Source: Pelomonas sp. SE-A7
GTDB taxonomy: Bacteria > Pseudomonadota > Gammaproteobacteria > Burkholderiales > Burkholderiaceae_C
DNA: 64,000 nt
Direction of reading: 5' to 3'
Assembly: GCF_030345705.1 (NCBI RefSeq)
Contig: NZ_JAUASW010000001.1
Location: forward strand, 2,170,001-2,234,000
Position 1 is the stretch's first letter, and the number at the start of each line of letters is the position of its first letter. The position numbers were made by a program, and so were the translations under genes. Below, piece after piece: positions 33,942-42,442 of the stretch. A model generated the notes under the pieces. The model had not been told where the DNA came from. It did no database searches and worked only from the letters and a program-made list of their open reading frames with translations.

Positions 33942-34973
33942 TCAGCCGAGCAGCTTCTTCAGCGGAGCGGGCAGAGCATATTCGACCAGCCGCTCGCGAG
34001 CCACCCATTCTCCGGGCGGCAGCTCTCCAATGCCTTGAGTCATCAGGGCCCGGCGCGGATGCAACACCCAGTCGAAATGGGTCAGCGCATGCTCGATGCG
34101 CGGCAGCGGCTCGCTGCTCAGGCCGGCCGTGACCGTGGCCAGGCTGGCCTCGTCGTCGTAGAGCGGCAAGGTCCACAGACCGGCCCAGACACCGCTTTCC
34201 GGCCGCTGCTGCAACAGCACCTCGCCGGCCGGGTTCTCCAGCCACAGCCACCAGTTCTCGCGCCGACCCCGCTTGAGCTTGCGGGTACGCACCGGAAAGC
34301 GCTCCTGCTCGCCGGCGGCCCGCGCCGCACAGAGCTCCGAGGCCGGGCACAGCAGGCATTGCGGCGAGCGAGTCGTGCAGATGCCCGAGCCAAGGTCCAT
34401 CAGGCCCTGCGTGTAGGCTGAAATGTCCTTGCATGGAAGCAGCGCCTCGGCCTGCTTCCACAGCAGCTTTTCCTGCGTGCCGCTTGCAAGGTCGCCTTCG
34501 AAGGCCAGCAGTCGCGACAGCACGCGCTTCACGTTGCCGTCGAGGATGGCGACCCGTTCGCCGTAGCAGAACGCGGCGATGGCAGCAGCCGTCGAGCGGC
34601 CTATGCCAGGCAGCTCGGCCAGCTTGGCCGCGGTGGGAGGAAACTTGCCGTCGACCCGCGCCGCCACGGACTGTGCGCAGCGATGCAGATTGCGCGCCCG
34701 GCTGTAGTAGCCCAGGCCTTGCCACATCGTCAGGACCTCATCGAGCGATGCCGCAGCCAGCTCGGCCACGGTCGGGAACCGCTGCAGGAAGCGCTGGTAG
34801 TAGCCCAGCACCGTCGTCACCTGGGTCTGCTGCAGCATGATTTCGCTGAGCCAGACGCGGTAGGGGTCGCGAGTGTTCTGCCAGGGCAGTTCATGGCGGC
34901 CATGCTTTCGCTGCCAGGCCACGAGCAAGGGGCCGAACTCGGTCGGCAGCTGGCTGCTCATCGTTTTTGGCAT
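33942..34973 (-). CDS. mutY: A/G-specific adenine glycosylase MutY
   Basis: Removes adenine mispaired with 8-oxoguanine. It has 343 residues. The catalytic Glu is in LSEIMLQQTQV (Glu44), and the helix-hairpin-helix is LPGIGRSTAAAIAAFCYG followed by the catalytic Asp in AILDGNVKR. The iron-sulfur cluster is CTTRSPQCLLCPASELC, spaced C-x6-C-x2-C-x5-C. The C-terminal NUDIX-like domain reads 8-oxoG. A second start at 34961 is possible. Its start overlaps the mutM end by 16 nt, so the two 8-oxoG repair genes form an operon. Confidence 0.97.
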   Translation of the reverse strand: MPKTMSSQLPTEFGPLLVAWQRKHGRHELPWQNTRDPYRVWLSEIMLQQTQVTTVLGYYQRFLQRFPTVAELAAASLDEVLTMWQGLGYYSRARNLHRCAQSVAARVDGKFPPTAAKLAELPGIGRSTAAAIAAFCYGERVAILDGNVKRVLSRLLAFEGDLASGTQEKLLWKQAEALLPCKDISAYTQGLMDLGSGICTTRSPQCLLCPASELCAARAAGEQERFPVRTRKLKRGRRENWWLWLENPAGEVLLQQRPESGVWAGLWTLPLYDDEASLATVTAGLSSEPLPRIEHALTHFDWVLHPRRALMTQGIGELPPGEWVARERLVEYALPAPLKKLLG

Positions 34974-35776
34974 GAGGGGCAGAAGAAGGTCGATCGCTGG
35001 CCCTGGACGATGCGCCGAATCACGCCATCGCAGCGCAGGCAGCCCTGGCCTTCGCGGCCATAGACTTCGGCCTGCATCTGGAAGCTGCCGGCCACGCCAT
35101 GGGCGTCCTTGAAATCTCGCAGCGTGGTGCCGCCGGCCTCCAGAGCCTGGGCCAGCACGGCACGCACCGCATCCGCCAGGCGGGCACAGCGTGGCCGGCT
35201 CAGCTTTTGGGCCGGCATGCGCGGGTCGATGCCGGCGCGGAACAGCGCCTCACAGGCGTAGATATTGCCGGCACCTACAACGATGTCGCCGGCCAGCAGG
35301 GCCAGCTTGACGGCTACCCGCCGTCCGGCGAGGCCGGCATGCAACCAGCCGCCATCGAAGCGCGGATCAAAGGGCTCCAAGCCCAGGCCGGCCAGGAGCT
35401 TGGCGGCCGGATCCTCATCCAGCCCTGGCGACCAGACCACGGCGCCAAAGCGGCGCGGATCGGTCAGCCGCAGCAGGCCGCGGTTGGTCTGCAGGTCGAA
35501 ATGGTCGTGCAGCCCAGGGGCTGATGAACTGCCGGGCGAAAAGTTCAGCGAACCCGACATGCCGAGATGCATCAGCAGGCCGCCTTGCTCCAGCGGCAGC
35601 CATAGATATTTGCCGCGCCGCAGCGCCTCGCCGACGCGTTGGCCGCGCAATTTCGCCGGGTCCACGCCCAGCGGCCAGCGCAGTGGCTTGCCCAGCCGGA
35701 CGCTCTCGACGCGGGCGCCCGCAATGGCCTCAGCAAACGAGCGGCGGGTGACTTCGACCTCGGGCAATTCCGGCAT
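34958..35776 (-). CDS. mutM: Formamidopyrimidine-DNA glycosylase MutM
   Basis: Bifunctional glycosylase/AP lyase that excises 8-oxoguanine and formamidopyrimidines. The 272 residues begin with PELPEVE (the Pro2 nucleophile and Glu3), Lys56 is in RRGKYLWL, and the C-terminal zinc finger CLRC...CPSC is intact. Residues GAGNIYACEALFRAGIDP match the helix-two-turn-helix. It forms an operon with mutY and is divergent from a TPR protein. Confidence 0.97.
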   Translation of the reverse strand: MPELPEVEVTRRSFAEAIAGARVESVRLGKPLRWPLGVDPAKLRGQRVGEALRRGKYLWLPLEQGGLLMHLGMSGSLNFSPGSSSAPGLHDHFDLQTNRGLLRLTDPRRFGAVVWSPGLDEDPAAKLLAGLGLEPFDPRFDGGWLHAGLAGRRVAVKLALLAGDIVVGAGNIYACEALFRAGIDPRMPAQKLSRPRCARLADAVRAVLAQALEAGGTTLRDFKDAHGVAGSFQMQAEVYGREGQGCLRCDGVIRRIVQGQRSTFFCPSCQKR

Positions 35777-35852
35777 GGCGCGGATGATAAATGGCGGCTT
35801 TACAGAGCCTCCCTAGAATCGGCCGGAACCCGTTCGGATCCCAGGAGCTTCC

Positions 35853-37586
35853 ATGCCCAAGTCCCTCCGCCCCGCCCCGCTCAGGCTGGCCCTGATCGCG
35901 GCCCTGCTCGGCAGCTCGCTGGCCCAGGCCAATCCGGTGCCGCCGACCAATTCGGAGCTGGACGCCCCCCTGTTCTACCAACTGCTGGTCGGCGAGATGG
36001 AGCTGCGCTCGGGCCAGCCAGGCGTGGCCTTCCAGGTGCTGCTGGATGCCGCCCGTCGCACCGGCGACGAAGCGCTGTTCCGCCGCGTGGTCGACATCGC
36101 CTTGCAGGCCCGCGCCGGCGATCAGGCGCTGACGGCGGCCCGAGCCTGGCGCGAGTCCGTGCCCGAATCGGTCGAAGCCCAGCAGATGACGCTGCAGCTG
36201 GTCACATTGTTGAACCGGCCAGCCGACATCACAGCCCCCCTGCGCTCCTTGTTGAACCTGACGCCCGAAGACAAGCGCGCCGGTGTGCTGGCCTCGCTGC
36301 CGAGGTTGTTCCAGCGCTCCCCAGAGCCCCGCAAGGTGCTCGAAGCCGTCGAGCCCCTCCTGCAAGAGCAGGCCCGAGAACCGGCCACTCGGCTGATCGC
36401 ACTGCTGGTCAACGGTCGCCTGGCATCAGTAGCTGAACAGCATGGCCGGGCTCTTGAGCTGGTTCGCCAGGCCGCCAAGGCCGCGCCCAACGCCGAAGAG
36501 CCCGCGCTGCTGGCCCTGGAGCTGATGCAGGCCAGAGAGGAGGCCGAGGGCCTGGTCGCCGACTATCTCAAGGGACATCCCGACGCCCATTCGGTTCGCC
36601 AGGCTTATGGCCGCGCCCTGGCCCGTTCGCAGCGCAGTGCCGACGCGGCACGCGAGTTCCGCATGGTCACGCAACGCTCGCCCGAGCTGCCCTCGGCCTG
36701 GTATGCGCTGGGCGCGCTGGAGCTGGACCTGCGCCATCCCGAAGCGGCCGAGTTGGCGCTGAACGAGTTCATCAAGCGCATCGAGCAGCTGCCGGCCGAC
36801 AAGGATTTCGACACCCAGGAGGCCCTGCAGCAGGCCTGGCTTCAGCTGGCCCAGGCTGCGGAGATGCGGGGCGACTTCAAGGCGGCCGAGACCTGGCTGG
36901 CCAAGGTCGACAACCCGCAGCGGTCCACCGAGACCACCTACCGCCGCGCCTCGCTGCTGGCGCGCCAGGGCAAGCTGGACCAGGCCCGCAAGCTGATCCA
37001 GGCCCAGGCCGAAACCCGCGAAGAAGATGGGCGCAACAAGCTGGTCGCCGAGGCTCAGCTCTTGCGCGAGGCGCAGCAATGGAAGCAGGCCTACGAGGTG
37101 CTTGAGCAAGCCAACCAGCGCTTCGAGAACGACGTCGACCTGATCTACGAGCAGTCCATGGCAGCCGAGAAGCTGGGGCGCCTGGAACAGATGGAAGCCC
37201 TGCTGCGCCGAGTGATCGCGCTCAAGCCCGAGCATTACCACGCCTACAACGCATTGGGCTATGCGCTGGCGGATCGCAAGGAGCGGCTGGCCGAGGCCAG
37301 GGAACTGATCGCCAAGGCCCTGCAGTACGCACCCAACGAGCCTTTCATCGTGGACAGCATGGGCTGGGTCGAATACCGGCTCGGCAATCACGAGGCGGCG
37401 CTGAAGCTGCTGCGACAGGCCTATCAGTCGCGGCCCGATGCCGAGATCGCCGCACACCTGGGCGAGGTTCTGTGGATCAACCAGCAGCAGGACGAGGCCC
37501 GGCGAGTCTGGGCCGAAGGCAGCAAGCGCGACCCCGGCAACGAGGCGCTTCGCGAAACCCAGCTGCGCTTGAAGGCCAAGCCTTGA
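35853..37586 (+). CDS. TPR-repeat periplasmic protein
   Basis: A 577-residue exported protein with a signal peptide (about 1-27, ending LAQA). Helical repeats fill the rest; the clearest TPR units are near 450-535 (HYHAYNALGYALADRKERLAEA and the following pair). Its place directly before lolB, with a TGATG overlap, is conserved in Burkholderiales, which suggests a role linked to lipoprotein or outer-membrane assembly. That link is by context only. Start is ATG 35853. Confidence 0.85.
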   Translation: MPKSLRPAPLRLALIAALLGSSLAQANPVPPTNSELDAPLFYQLLVGEMELRSGQPGVAFQVLLDAARRTGDEALFRRVVDIALQARAGDQALTAARAWRESVPESVEAQQMTLQLVTLLNRPADITAPLRSLLNLTPEDKRAGVLASLPRLFQRSPEPRKVLEAVEPLLQEQAREPATRLIALLVNGRLASVAEQHGRALELVRQAAKAAPNAEEPALLALELMQAREEAEGLVADYLKGHPDAHSVRQAYGRALARSQRSADAAREFRMVTQRSPELPSAWYALGALELDLRHPEAAELALNEFIKRIEQLPADKDFDTQEALQQAWLQLAQAAEMRGDFKAAETWLAKVDNPQRSTETTYRRASLLARQGKLDQARKLIQAQAETREEDGRNKLVAEAQLLREAQQWKQAYEVLEQANQRFENDVDLIYEQSMAAEKLGRLEQMEALLRRVIALKPEHYHAYNALGYALADRKERLAEARELIAKALQYAPNEPFIVDSMGWVEYRLGNHEAALKLLRQAYQSRPDAEIAAHLGEVLWINQQQDEARRVWAEGSKRDPGNEALRETQLRLKAKP

Positions 37587-38134
37587 TGCGGCGTCGTCTG
37601 TTGACCGCCGCGCTCGCCGCGGCGCTGGCAGGCTGTGCCAGCATCAACGACAAGCCACCGCCGCTGCCCCCCCAGGCCGATGCCCAGAGCTTCAGCGGCA
37701 AGCTCAGCGTCAAGGTCACGGGCAAGGATCAGGGCGGCAACGCCAGTTTCGAATTGACGGGCACGCCGCGCGCCGGCCAACTGGAGCTGTCCAGTCCGCT
37801 GGGGCAGTTGGTGGCCCGCACACGCTGGGATGGGCAGTCCGTGCTGCTGCAGACGCCGCGCGAGCAGCGCCGCTATCCCGACCTCGACAGCCTCACCTAC
37901 GACCTGCTGGGCGAATCGATTCCGGTCGCCGCCCTGTTCGACTGGCTGCGAGGCCGGCCCTGGCCGGACGCACCCAGCGAACCCCTGGCGGGCGACACGC
38001 CAGGCTTCCGCCAGCTCGGCTGGACCGTCGATCTGGCGGGCTTCGCCGAAAAGGGCCTGATCGTCGCCCGGCGCAGCGAGCCGACCGAGGTGGTGCTGCG
38101 CGCCCGGGTCGAGCCTTCGGCCACGGGACAATGA
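37586..38134 (+). CDS. lolB: Outer-membrane lipoprotein insertion factor LolB
   Basis: Accepts lipoproteins from LolA and inserts them into the outer membrane. The 182-residue lipoprotein has lipobox AALAGC (Cys17), the FSGKLSVKV strand and a beta-sandwich body ending RVEPSATGQ. The start is an ATG overlapping the TPR stop by one base. The following ispE begins 4 nt after its stop, the usual betaproteobacterial order. Confidence 0.88.
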   Translation: MRRRLLTAALAAALAGCASINDKPPPLPPQADAQSFSGKLSVKVTGKDQGGNASFELTGTPRAGQLELSSPLGQLVARTRWDGQSVLLQTPREQRRYPDLDSLTYDLLGESIPVAALFDWLRGRPWPDAPSEPLAGDTPGFRQLGWTVDLAGFAEKGLIVARRSEPTEVVLRARVEPSATGQ

Positions 38135-38138
38135 GGCC

Positions 38139-39044
38139 ATGCGCGCGCTCTACGACGTCCCGGCCCCGGCCAAACTGAACCTGTTCCTGCATGTGGTCGG
38201 CAAACGGCCCGACGGCTACCACCTGCTGCAGTCCATCTTCGCCCTGGTCGACTGGGCTGACACGTTGCACTTCGAGCGCCGTGATGACGGCCAGCTGCTG
38301 CGCCATGACCAAGGTGATCCGCTGCCGGCCGACGACCTGTGCCTGCGCGCCGCACGCCTGCTGCAACGCGAAAGCGGCTGCACACGGGGTGTCGACATCC
38401 ACATCGAGAAGCGTCTGCCCTCGGGCGCCGGCATGGGCGGTGGCTCGTCCGACGCGGCTTCGACCCTGCTGGCACTGAACCGCCTGTGGGACCTGAACTG
38501 GCCGCTGGCCCGGCTGCTGCCGATGGGCCTGAGCCTGGGCGCCGACCTGCCCTTCTTTCTCGGGGGCAGCAATGCCTTTGTGGAAGGCATTGGCGAAGTC
38601 CTGCATCCGATCAGCCTGCCCGAGCAGTGGTTTGCCATCGTCAAGCCGACAATCTCCATCCCCACCAAGGAAATTTTTTCGAGTCCGCTCTTGGCAAGGT
38701 CCGAATCTGTGGCTATAGTAGCGGGCTTTCCTGCACACGACGGCAGCGAAGACAAAGCAAGCCAGGAATGGCTTTGCCAGGGATTCGGTAGGAACGACCT
38801 CCAACCCCCGGCAGAGGCCTTCAGCGGCGAAGTGAGTCAGGCGCTGCAGCTGCTGCAAGACCGCTTCGGCAACAGCCGGATGACGGGCTCGGGCAGTGCG
38901 GTGTTCGCCAGAGTGGACGGGGAAGAAGGCAAGTCGCTCCAATCCATGGCGACAATGCTGCAGGAGAAAGACCTTCCTGCAGGATGGGTTGGAAAGATCT
39001 GCCGCAGTCTGAACCAGCATCCGCTGAGCGGTTGGGCAGGCTGA
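38139..39044 (+). CDS. ispE: 4-diphosphocytidyl-2-C-methyl-D-erythritol kinase
   Basis: GHMP kinase of the MEP isoprenoid pathway, 301 residues. The N-terminal PAPAKLNLFLHVVGKRPDGYH and the ATP loop PSGAGMGGGSSDAA (about 95-108) are diagnostic, as is GLSLGADLPFFLGG. Bases about 38670-38800 are less GC-rich than the rest and contain a strong sigma70-like promoter that likely drives the downstream tRNA-Gln; the protein segment there (RSESVAIVAGFPAHDGSEDK) is a poorly conserved linker. Confidence 0.95.
   Translation: MRALYDVPAPAKLNLFLHVVGKRPDGYHLLQSIFALVDWADTLHFERRDDGQLLRHDQGDPLPADDLCLRAARLLQRESGCTRGVDIHIEKRLPSGAGMGGGSSDAASTLLALNRLWDLNWPLARLLPMGLSLGADLPFFLGGSNAFVEGIGEVLHPISLPEQWFAIVKPTISIPTKEIFSSPLLARSESVAIVAGFPAHDGSEDKASQEWLCQGFGRNDLQPPAEAFSGEVSQALQLLQDRFGNSRMTGSGSAVFARVDGEEGKSLQSMATMLQEKDLPAGWVGKICRSLNQHPLSGWAG
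38691..38719 (+). promoter_or_regulatory. Strong sigma70-like promoter inside ispE
   Basis: TTGGCA (38691-38696) and TATAGT (38714-38719) are spaced exactly 17 nt, each matching the consensus at five of six positions. This is the best promoter seen in the window. Start of transcription is expected near 38726, about 360 bp upstream of tRNA-Gln, on the same strand. It may serve tRNA-Gln and prs, or an unannotated small RNA. Confidence 0.7.
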
Positions 39045-39084
39045 GCAAGATTCAGGGGTGCTGCAGCTCTGCAGTGTCCTGTGT

Positions 39085-39161
39085 AGGGGAGTCGCCAAGT
39101 TGGTCAAGGCATCGGATTTTGATTCCGACATGCGAGGGTTCGAGTCCTTCCTCCCCTGCCA
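39085..39161 (+). tRNA. tRNA-Gln (TTG anticodon)
   Basis: A 77-nt cloverleaf with encoded CCA. The acceptor stem AGGGGAG pairs with CTCCCCT; the anticodon loop is TTTTGAT, giving UUG. It lies between ispE and prs, a conserved place in betaproteobacteria. Confidence 0.97.
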
Positions 39162-39237
39162 AAGTTTTTAGTCTGATCCCGGACCCAAGCCGGACAAGCT
39201 GGTTCGGCACAGGGCCACATACATCTAAGGATGGCCT

Positions 39238-40200
39238 GTGCTGCTGAACACCGTGCTCTTCACCGGCAATGCGAACCCGGTTCTCTCCCAAGAAATCGCC
39301 ACCCATCTGGGCCTGGAGCTCGGCAAGGCTTCGGTCGGCCGTTTCTCGGACGGTGAGGTCGCGGTCGAGATCCAGCAGAACGTCCGCGCCCGCGACGTCT
39401 TCGTGATCCAGCCGACCTGCGCTCCCACGAACGAGAACCTGATGGAGCTGCTGGTGATGGTGGATGCGCTCAAGCGCGCCAGCGCCCGCCGCATCACCGC
39501 CGTCATTCCCTACTTCGGCTATGCCCGCCAGGACCGCCGCCCGCGTTCCACGCGCGTGCCGATCTCGGCCAAGGTCGTGGCCAACCTGCTTGAAACCGTG
39601 GGCGTCGAGCGAGTCCTGACCATGGACCTGCACGCCGACCAGATCCAGGGCTTCTTCGACATCCCGGTCGACAACATCTACGCCAGCCCGGTCCTGCTGT
39701 CGGACCTGAAGGCCCGCAACTACAGCAACCTGGTCGTGGTCAGCCCCGACGTCGGCGGCGTGGTCCGTGCCCGCGCGCTGGCCAAGCAGTTGGGCTGCGA
39801 CTTGGCCATCATCGACAAGCGCCGTCCGGCCGCCAATGTCTCCGAGGTCATGCACGTGATCGGCGAGATCGACGGTCGCAACTGCGTGATCATGGACGAC
39901 ATGATCGACACCGCCGGCACCCTGGTGAAGGCGGCCGAAGTCCTGAAGGACCGCGGCGCCAAGAGCGTGTTCGCCTATTGCACCCACCCCATCCTGTCCG
40001 GCCCCGCCATCGAGCGCATCAAGGGCTCGGCACTGGACGAGGTGGTGATCACCAACACCATTCCGCTGAACGACGCGGCCAAGGCCTGCAGCAACATCCG
40101 CCAGCTGTCGGTCGCCTTCCTGTTCGCTGAAACCATCCGCCGCATTTCTGACGGCGAGTCGGTGACGTCCTTGTTTAGCGAGCAGAACAACAACTTCTGA
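39238..40200 (+). CDS. prs: Ribose-phosphate pyrophosphokinase
   Basis: Makes PRPP from ribose-5-phosphate and ATP, feeding purine, pyrimidine, histidine and tryptophan synthesis. The 320 residues include LFTGNANP near the N-terminus, GRFSDGEVAVEI, YFGYARQDRRPRSTRVPIS (the ATP loop) and the PRPP-binding loop MDDMIDTAGTL. The start is GTG at 39238 with AAGGA about 6 nt upstream; an ATG seven bases earlier is out of frame. It follows tRNA-Gln and precedes rplY. Confidence 0.97.
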   Translation: MLLNTVLFTGNANPVLSQEIATHLGLELGKASVGRFSDGEVAVEIQQNVRARDVFVIQPTCAPTNENLMELLVMVDALKRASARRITAVIPYFGYARQDRRPRSTRVPISAKVVANLLETVGVERVLTMDLHADQIQGFFDIPVDNIYASPVLLSDLKARNYSNLVVVSPDVGGVVRARALAKQLGCDLAIIDKRRPAANVSEVMHVIGEIDGRNCVIMDDMIDTAGTLVKAAEVLKDRGAKSVFAYCTHPILSGPAIERIKGSALDEVVITNTIPLNDAAKACSNIRQLSVAFLFAETIRRISDGESVTSLFSEQNNNF

Positions 40201-40314
40201 TCGCATTCGAACCCGGCCGACGCCCTCAACAGCGGCGGCCGTCAACGCAAGAGCCTGGTCGCGGGCCTTGCAACCGGAGCGCCATGGGGGTGCTTCGTCA
40301 TTTTGGAGTTAGCT

Positions 40315-40938
40315 ATGAAATTCGTCGCTTTTGAGCGCAAGCTGCAGGGGACCGGAGCGAGCCGCCGCCTGCGTATCGCCGGCAAGGTGCCCGGTATCGT
40401 CTATGGCGCTGGTGAGCCGGCCCTGGTCGAACTGGACCACAACGCGCTGTTCCATGCCCTGAAGAAGGAAGCCTTCCACAGCACCATCCTCGAGATGGAA
40501 CTGAACGGCGCCGTGTCGCAGGTTCTGCTGCGTGACTTCCAGATGCACGCCTACAAGCCGCAAGTCCTGCACATCGACTTCCAGCGTGTGGACAGCACCA
40601 CCAAGATCACCAAGAAGATCCCGCTGCACTTCATCGGCGAAGAGAACTCGCCGGCCGTCAAGACCGACAAGTGCACGGTCAACCACGTGATCACCGAGCT
40701 GGAGATCACCTGCCTGGCCCAGCAGCTGCCCGAGTTCATCGAAGTGGACCTGAGCAACCTGACCAAGGGTCACTCGCTGCATGTCAACGACGTGAAGATC
40801 CCGGCCGGCATCAAGGTCGTGACCCACGGTAAGCCGAACCCGGTGGTTGCGACCCCGGTCGAGCCGGTGGCCGAGGAAATCGTCGTGGCTGCCGCTCCGG
40901 CCGCCGACGACAAGAAGGGCAAGAAGGGCAAGAAGTAA
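40315..40938 (+). CDS. rplY: 50S ribosomal protein L25 (Ctc form)
   Basis: Long Ctc form of L25 that binds 5S rRNA, 207 residues. The L25 core is at about 5-95 (GTGASRRLRIAGKVPGIVYG) and the TL5-like C-terminal domain follows (VDLSNLTKGHSLHVNDVKIP), with a Lys-rich tail KKGKKGKK. The start ATG at 40315 has GGAG 8 nt upstream; an upstream in-frame ATG at 40303 lacks a good site. It is followed by a strong terminator and lies between prs and pth, as usual in this order. Confidence 0.96.
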   Translation: MKFVAFERKLQGTGASRRLRIAGKVPGIVYGAGEPALVELDHNALFHALKKEAFHSTILEMELNGAVSQVLLRDFQMHAYKPQVLHIDFQRVDSTTKITKKIPLHFIGEENSPAVKTDKCTVNHVITELEITCLAQQLPEFIEVDLSNLTKGHSLHVNDVKIPAGIKVVTHGKPNPVVATPVEPVAEEIVVAAAPAADDKKGKKGKK

Positions 40939-40967
40939 TTCTTCGCCCGAGCTCAGCTCTTGGAAGG

Positions 40968-40995
40968 AAGGCCCTGCGATGCAGGGCCTTTTTTC
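40968..40995 (+). terminator. Rho-independent terminator after rplY
   Basis: A perfect 10-bp stem (AAGGCCCTGC / GCAGGGCCTT) with a 3-nt loop, then TTTTC. Confidence 0.93.
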
Positions 40996-41023
40996 ATTTG
41001 TGACGACTCGATAATCGCTCCCC

Positions 41024-41689
41024 ATGATTCGCCTCCTTGTCGGCCTGGGCAACCCGGGCCCCGAATACGAAGACACCCGCCACAACGCCGGCTTCTGGTG
41101 GATAGACGGCGTAGCCCGCGGCCTGGGCTGTTCGCTGCAGGTGGACCGCAGCTACCACGGACTGGTGGCCCGGGTGAACAACGCGCCCGGCGCGCCGGGC
41201 CCGATCTGGCTGCTCGAGCCCATGACCTACATGAACCTCTCGGGCAAGTCGGTGGCGGCGCTGGCGCGCTTCTTCAAGATCGCGCCGGAGGAGATCCTGG
41301 CCATCCACGACGAGCTGGACCTGGAGCCCGGCCAGATGAAGTTCAAGCTCGGCGGCGGCAACGGCGGCCACAACGGGCTGAAGGACATGCAGGCCGCGCT
41401 TGGCAGCGCCAATTTCTGGCGGCTGCGCCTGGGCATCGGCCATCCGGGCCACAAGGCCGAAGTGGCCAACTTCGTGCTGCGCAAGCCGCCGCTGGCCGAG
41501 CGCCAGGCGGTGGAGGACTGCATCGCCAAGTCCTACGAAGCCCTGCCGCTGATGCTGGCCGGCGATCTCGACAAGGCCCTGACCAAGATCCACGCCAAGC
41601 CGCCACGGCCCAAGCCGCCCAAGCCCGCGCCGGCCCCCCCGGCCCCGCCGTCTTCTTCTTCTTCTTCGACCTCAGAGACCACGCCATGA
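41024..41689 (+). CDS. pth: Peptidyl-tRNA hydrolase
   Basis: Releases stalled peptidyl-tRNAs. It has LGNPGPEYEDTRHNAGFWW (catalytic His in RHNAG, about residue 23), PMTYMNLSGKSV and the HDELDLEPG motif with its Asp. At 221 residues it is longer than the usual ~195, owing to a Pro/Ala/Ser tail (KPPKPAPAPPAPP and a Ser run). That tail is encoded partly by a TCT repeat. The start is ATG 41024 after the rplY terminator. The next gene overlaps its stop by 4 nt. Confidence 0.96.
   Translation: MIRLLVGLGNPGPEYEDTRHNAGFWWIDGVARGLGCSLQVDRSYHGLVARVNNAPGAPGPIWLLEPMTYMNLSGKSVAALARFFKIAPEEILAIHDELDLEPGQMKFKLGGGNGGHNGLKDMQAALGSANFWRLRLGIGHPGHKAEVANFVLRKPPLAERQAVEDCIAKSYEALPLMLAGDLDKALTKIHAKPPRPKPPKPAPAPPAPPSSSSSSTSETTP
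41651..41668 (+). repeat. TCT trinucleotide repeat in the pth C-terminus
   Basis: Five TCT units then TCG, in frame, encoding six serines. A change in repeat number would lengthen or shorten the tail without shifting frame. Confidence 0.7.
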
Positions 41690-42126
41690 CCCAGCCGCCG
41701 GTTGTCGCTCTGCTGTACCCCCTGCTCCTCGCAGTCCTCAGCAGCAGCGCACCGGCGCAGACCTCGCCCCGCGAGGCCCGGGTCTATCGCTGCGGCCCGG
41801 AGGGGCGCCAGCTGCAGGACAGCCCCTGTGCCGACAAGGCCTCGGCGCCGGCCCAGGCGGTGCGCTTCGACCAGCCGTCCGGCAGCCAGCAGCGCGCGGC
41901 CCAGCAGCAGGCTCTCGAGATCGAGCGCCAGGCCGACATGATGGAGCGCGAACGCCTGCGCAGCGAGGCCGCACAGCGCAAGCAGCAGGCAGGGCCGGGC
42001 CGCATCGACGGACTGGCCCGGCCTGCTCCGGTGTCCGCCAGCGCTCCGGCACAGAAAGCCGTCAAGGCCTTGCCCCAGCGCAAGAAAGCCCCGCATCCAG
42101 CGCAGGGCGCCTCGGCACCCCGCTAG
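41686..42126 (+). CDS. DUF4124-like exported protein
   Basis: A 146-residue protein with a signal peptide (about 1-25, ending SSSAPAQ). The YRCGPEGRQLQDSPCADKA segment resembles the DUF4124 domain (YRW-x-D...DSPC). The rest is Gln/Arg/Ala-rich helix (ALEIERQADMMERERLRSEA), probably coiled coil. It overlaps pth by 4 nt. No function is assigned to the family. Its stop codon overlaps the putative -10 box of the cobalamin operon. Confidence 0.72.
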   Translation: MTQPPVVALLYPLLLAVLSSSAPAQTSPREARVYRCGPEGRQLQDSPCADKASAPAQAVRFDQPSGSQQRAAQQQALEIERQADMMERERLRSEAAQRKQQAGPGRIDGLARPAPVSASAPAQKAVKALPQRKKAPHPAQGASAPR

Positions 42127-42137
42127 AATCGCGCCCG

Positions 42138-42350
42138 TTGGTGCTCGCCCGCGGCCATTCCTGGCCAGGGCAGTTAAACGGGAATCAGGAAGCGGCCCTC
42201 CTTCGGAGCGGCAAGCCAACCTGAGCTGTCCCCGCAACGGTAAGTGGTCGAAGCCGCCCGGCTTCCCGTTCCCGATACATCAATCCACTGGCGCTGCAGC
42301 GCTGGGAAGGATTCGGGAATGCAGACCACCAGCCCGGATACCGGCCAACA
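42138..42350 (+). ncRNA. Cobalamin riboswitch upstream of btuB
   Basis: All conserved parts of the AdoCbl riboswitch can be read in order: TTAAACGGGAATCAGG, AGCTGTCCCCGCAACGGTAA (42221-42242), CCACTGGCGC, GGGAAGGATTCGGGAATGC and CCAGCCCGGATACCGGCC at the 3' end. A TAGAAT -10 box (42124-42129) sits 14 bp upstream of the proposed start. Bound cobalamin is expected to lower expression of btuB-btuFCD-cobQ. The 92-bp expression platform ends in a T-run directly before the btuB ATG, with no strong ribosome site. Confidence 0.93.
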
Positions 42351-42442
42351 GGTGATGCGTCGCGCCGCAAGCGTCGACGGCATCGGTTCACAGGGGCCTG
42401 CGGGGAAGCTGGCCACTGGCTGTATTTCGGATTTTTTCTTTC

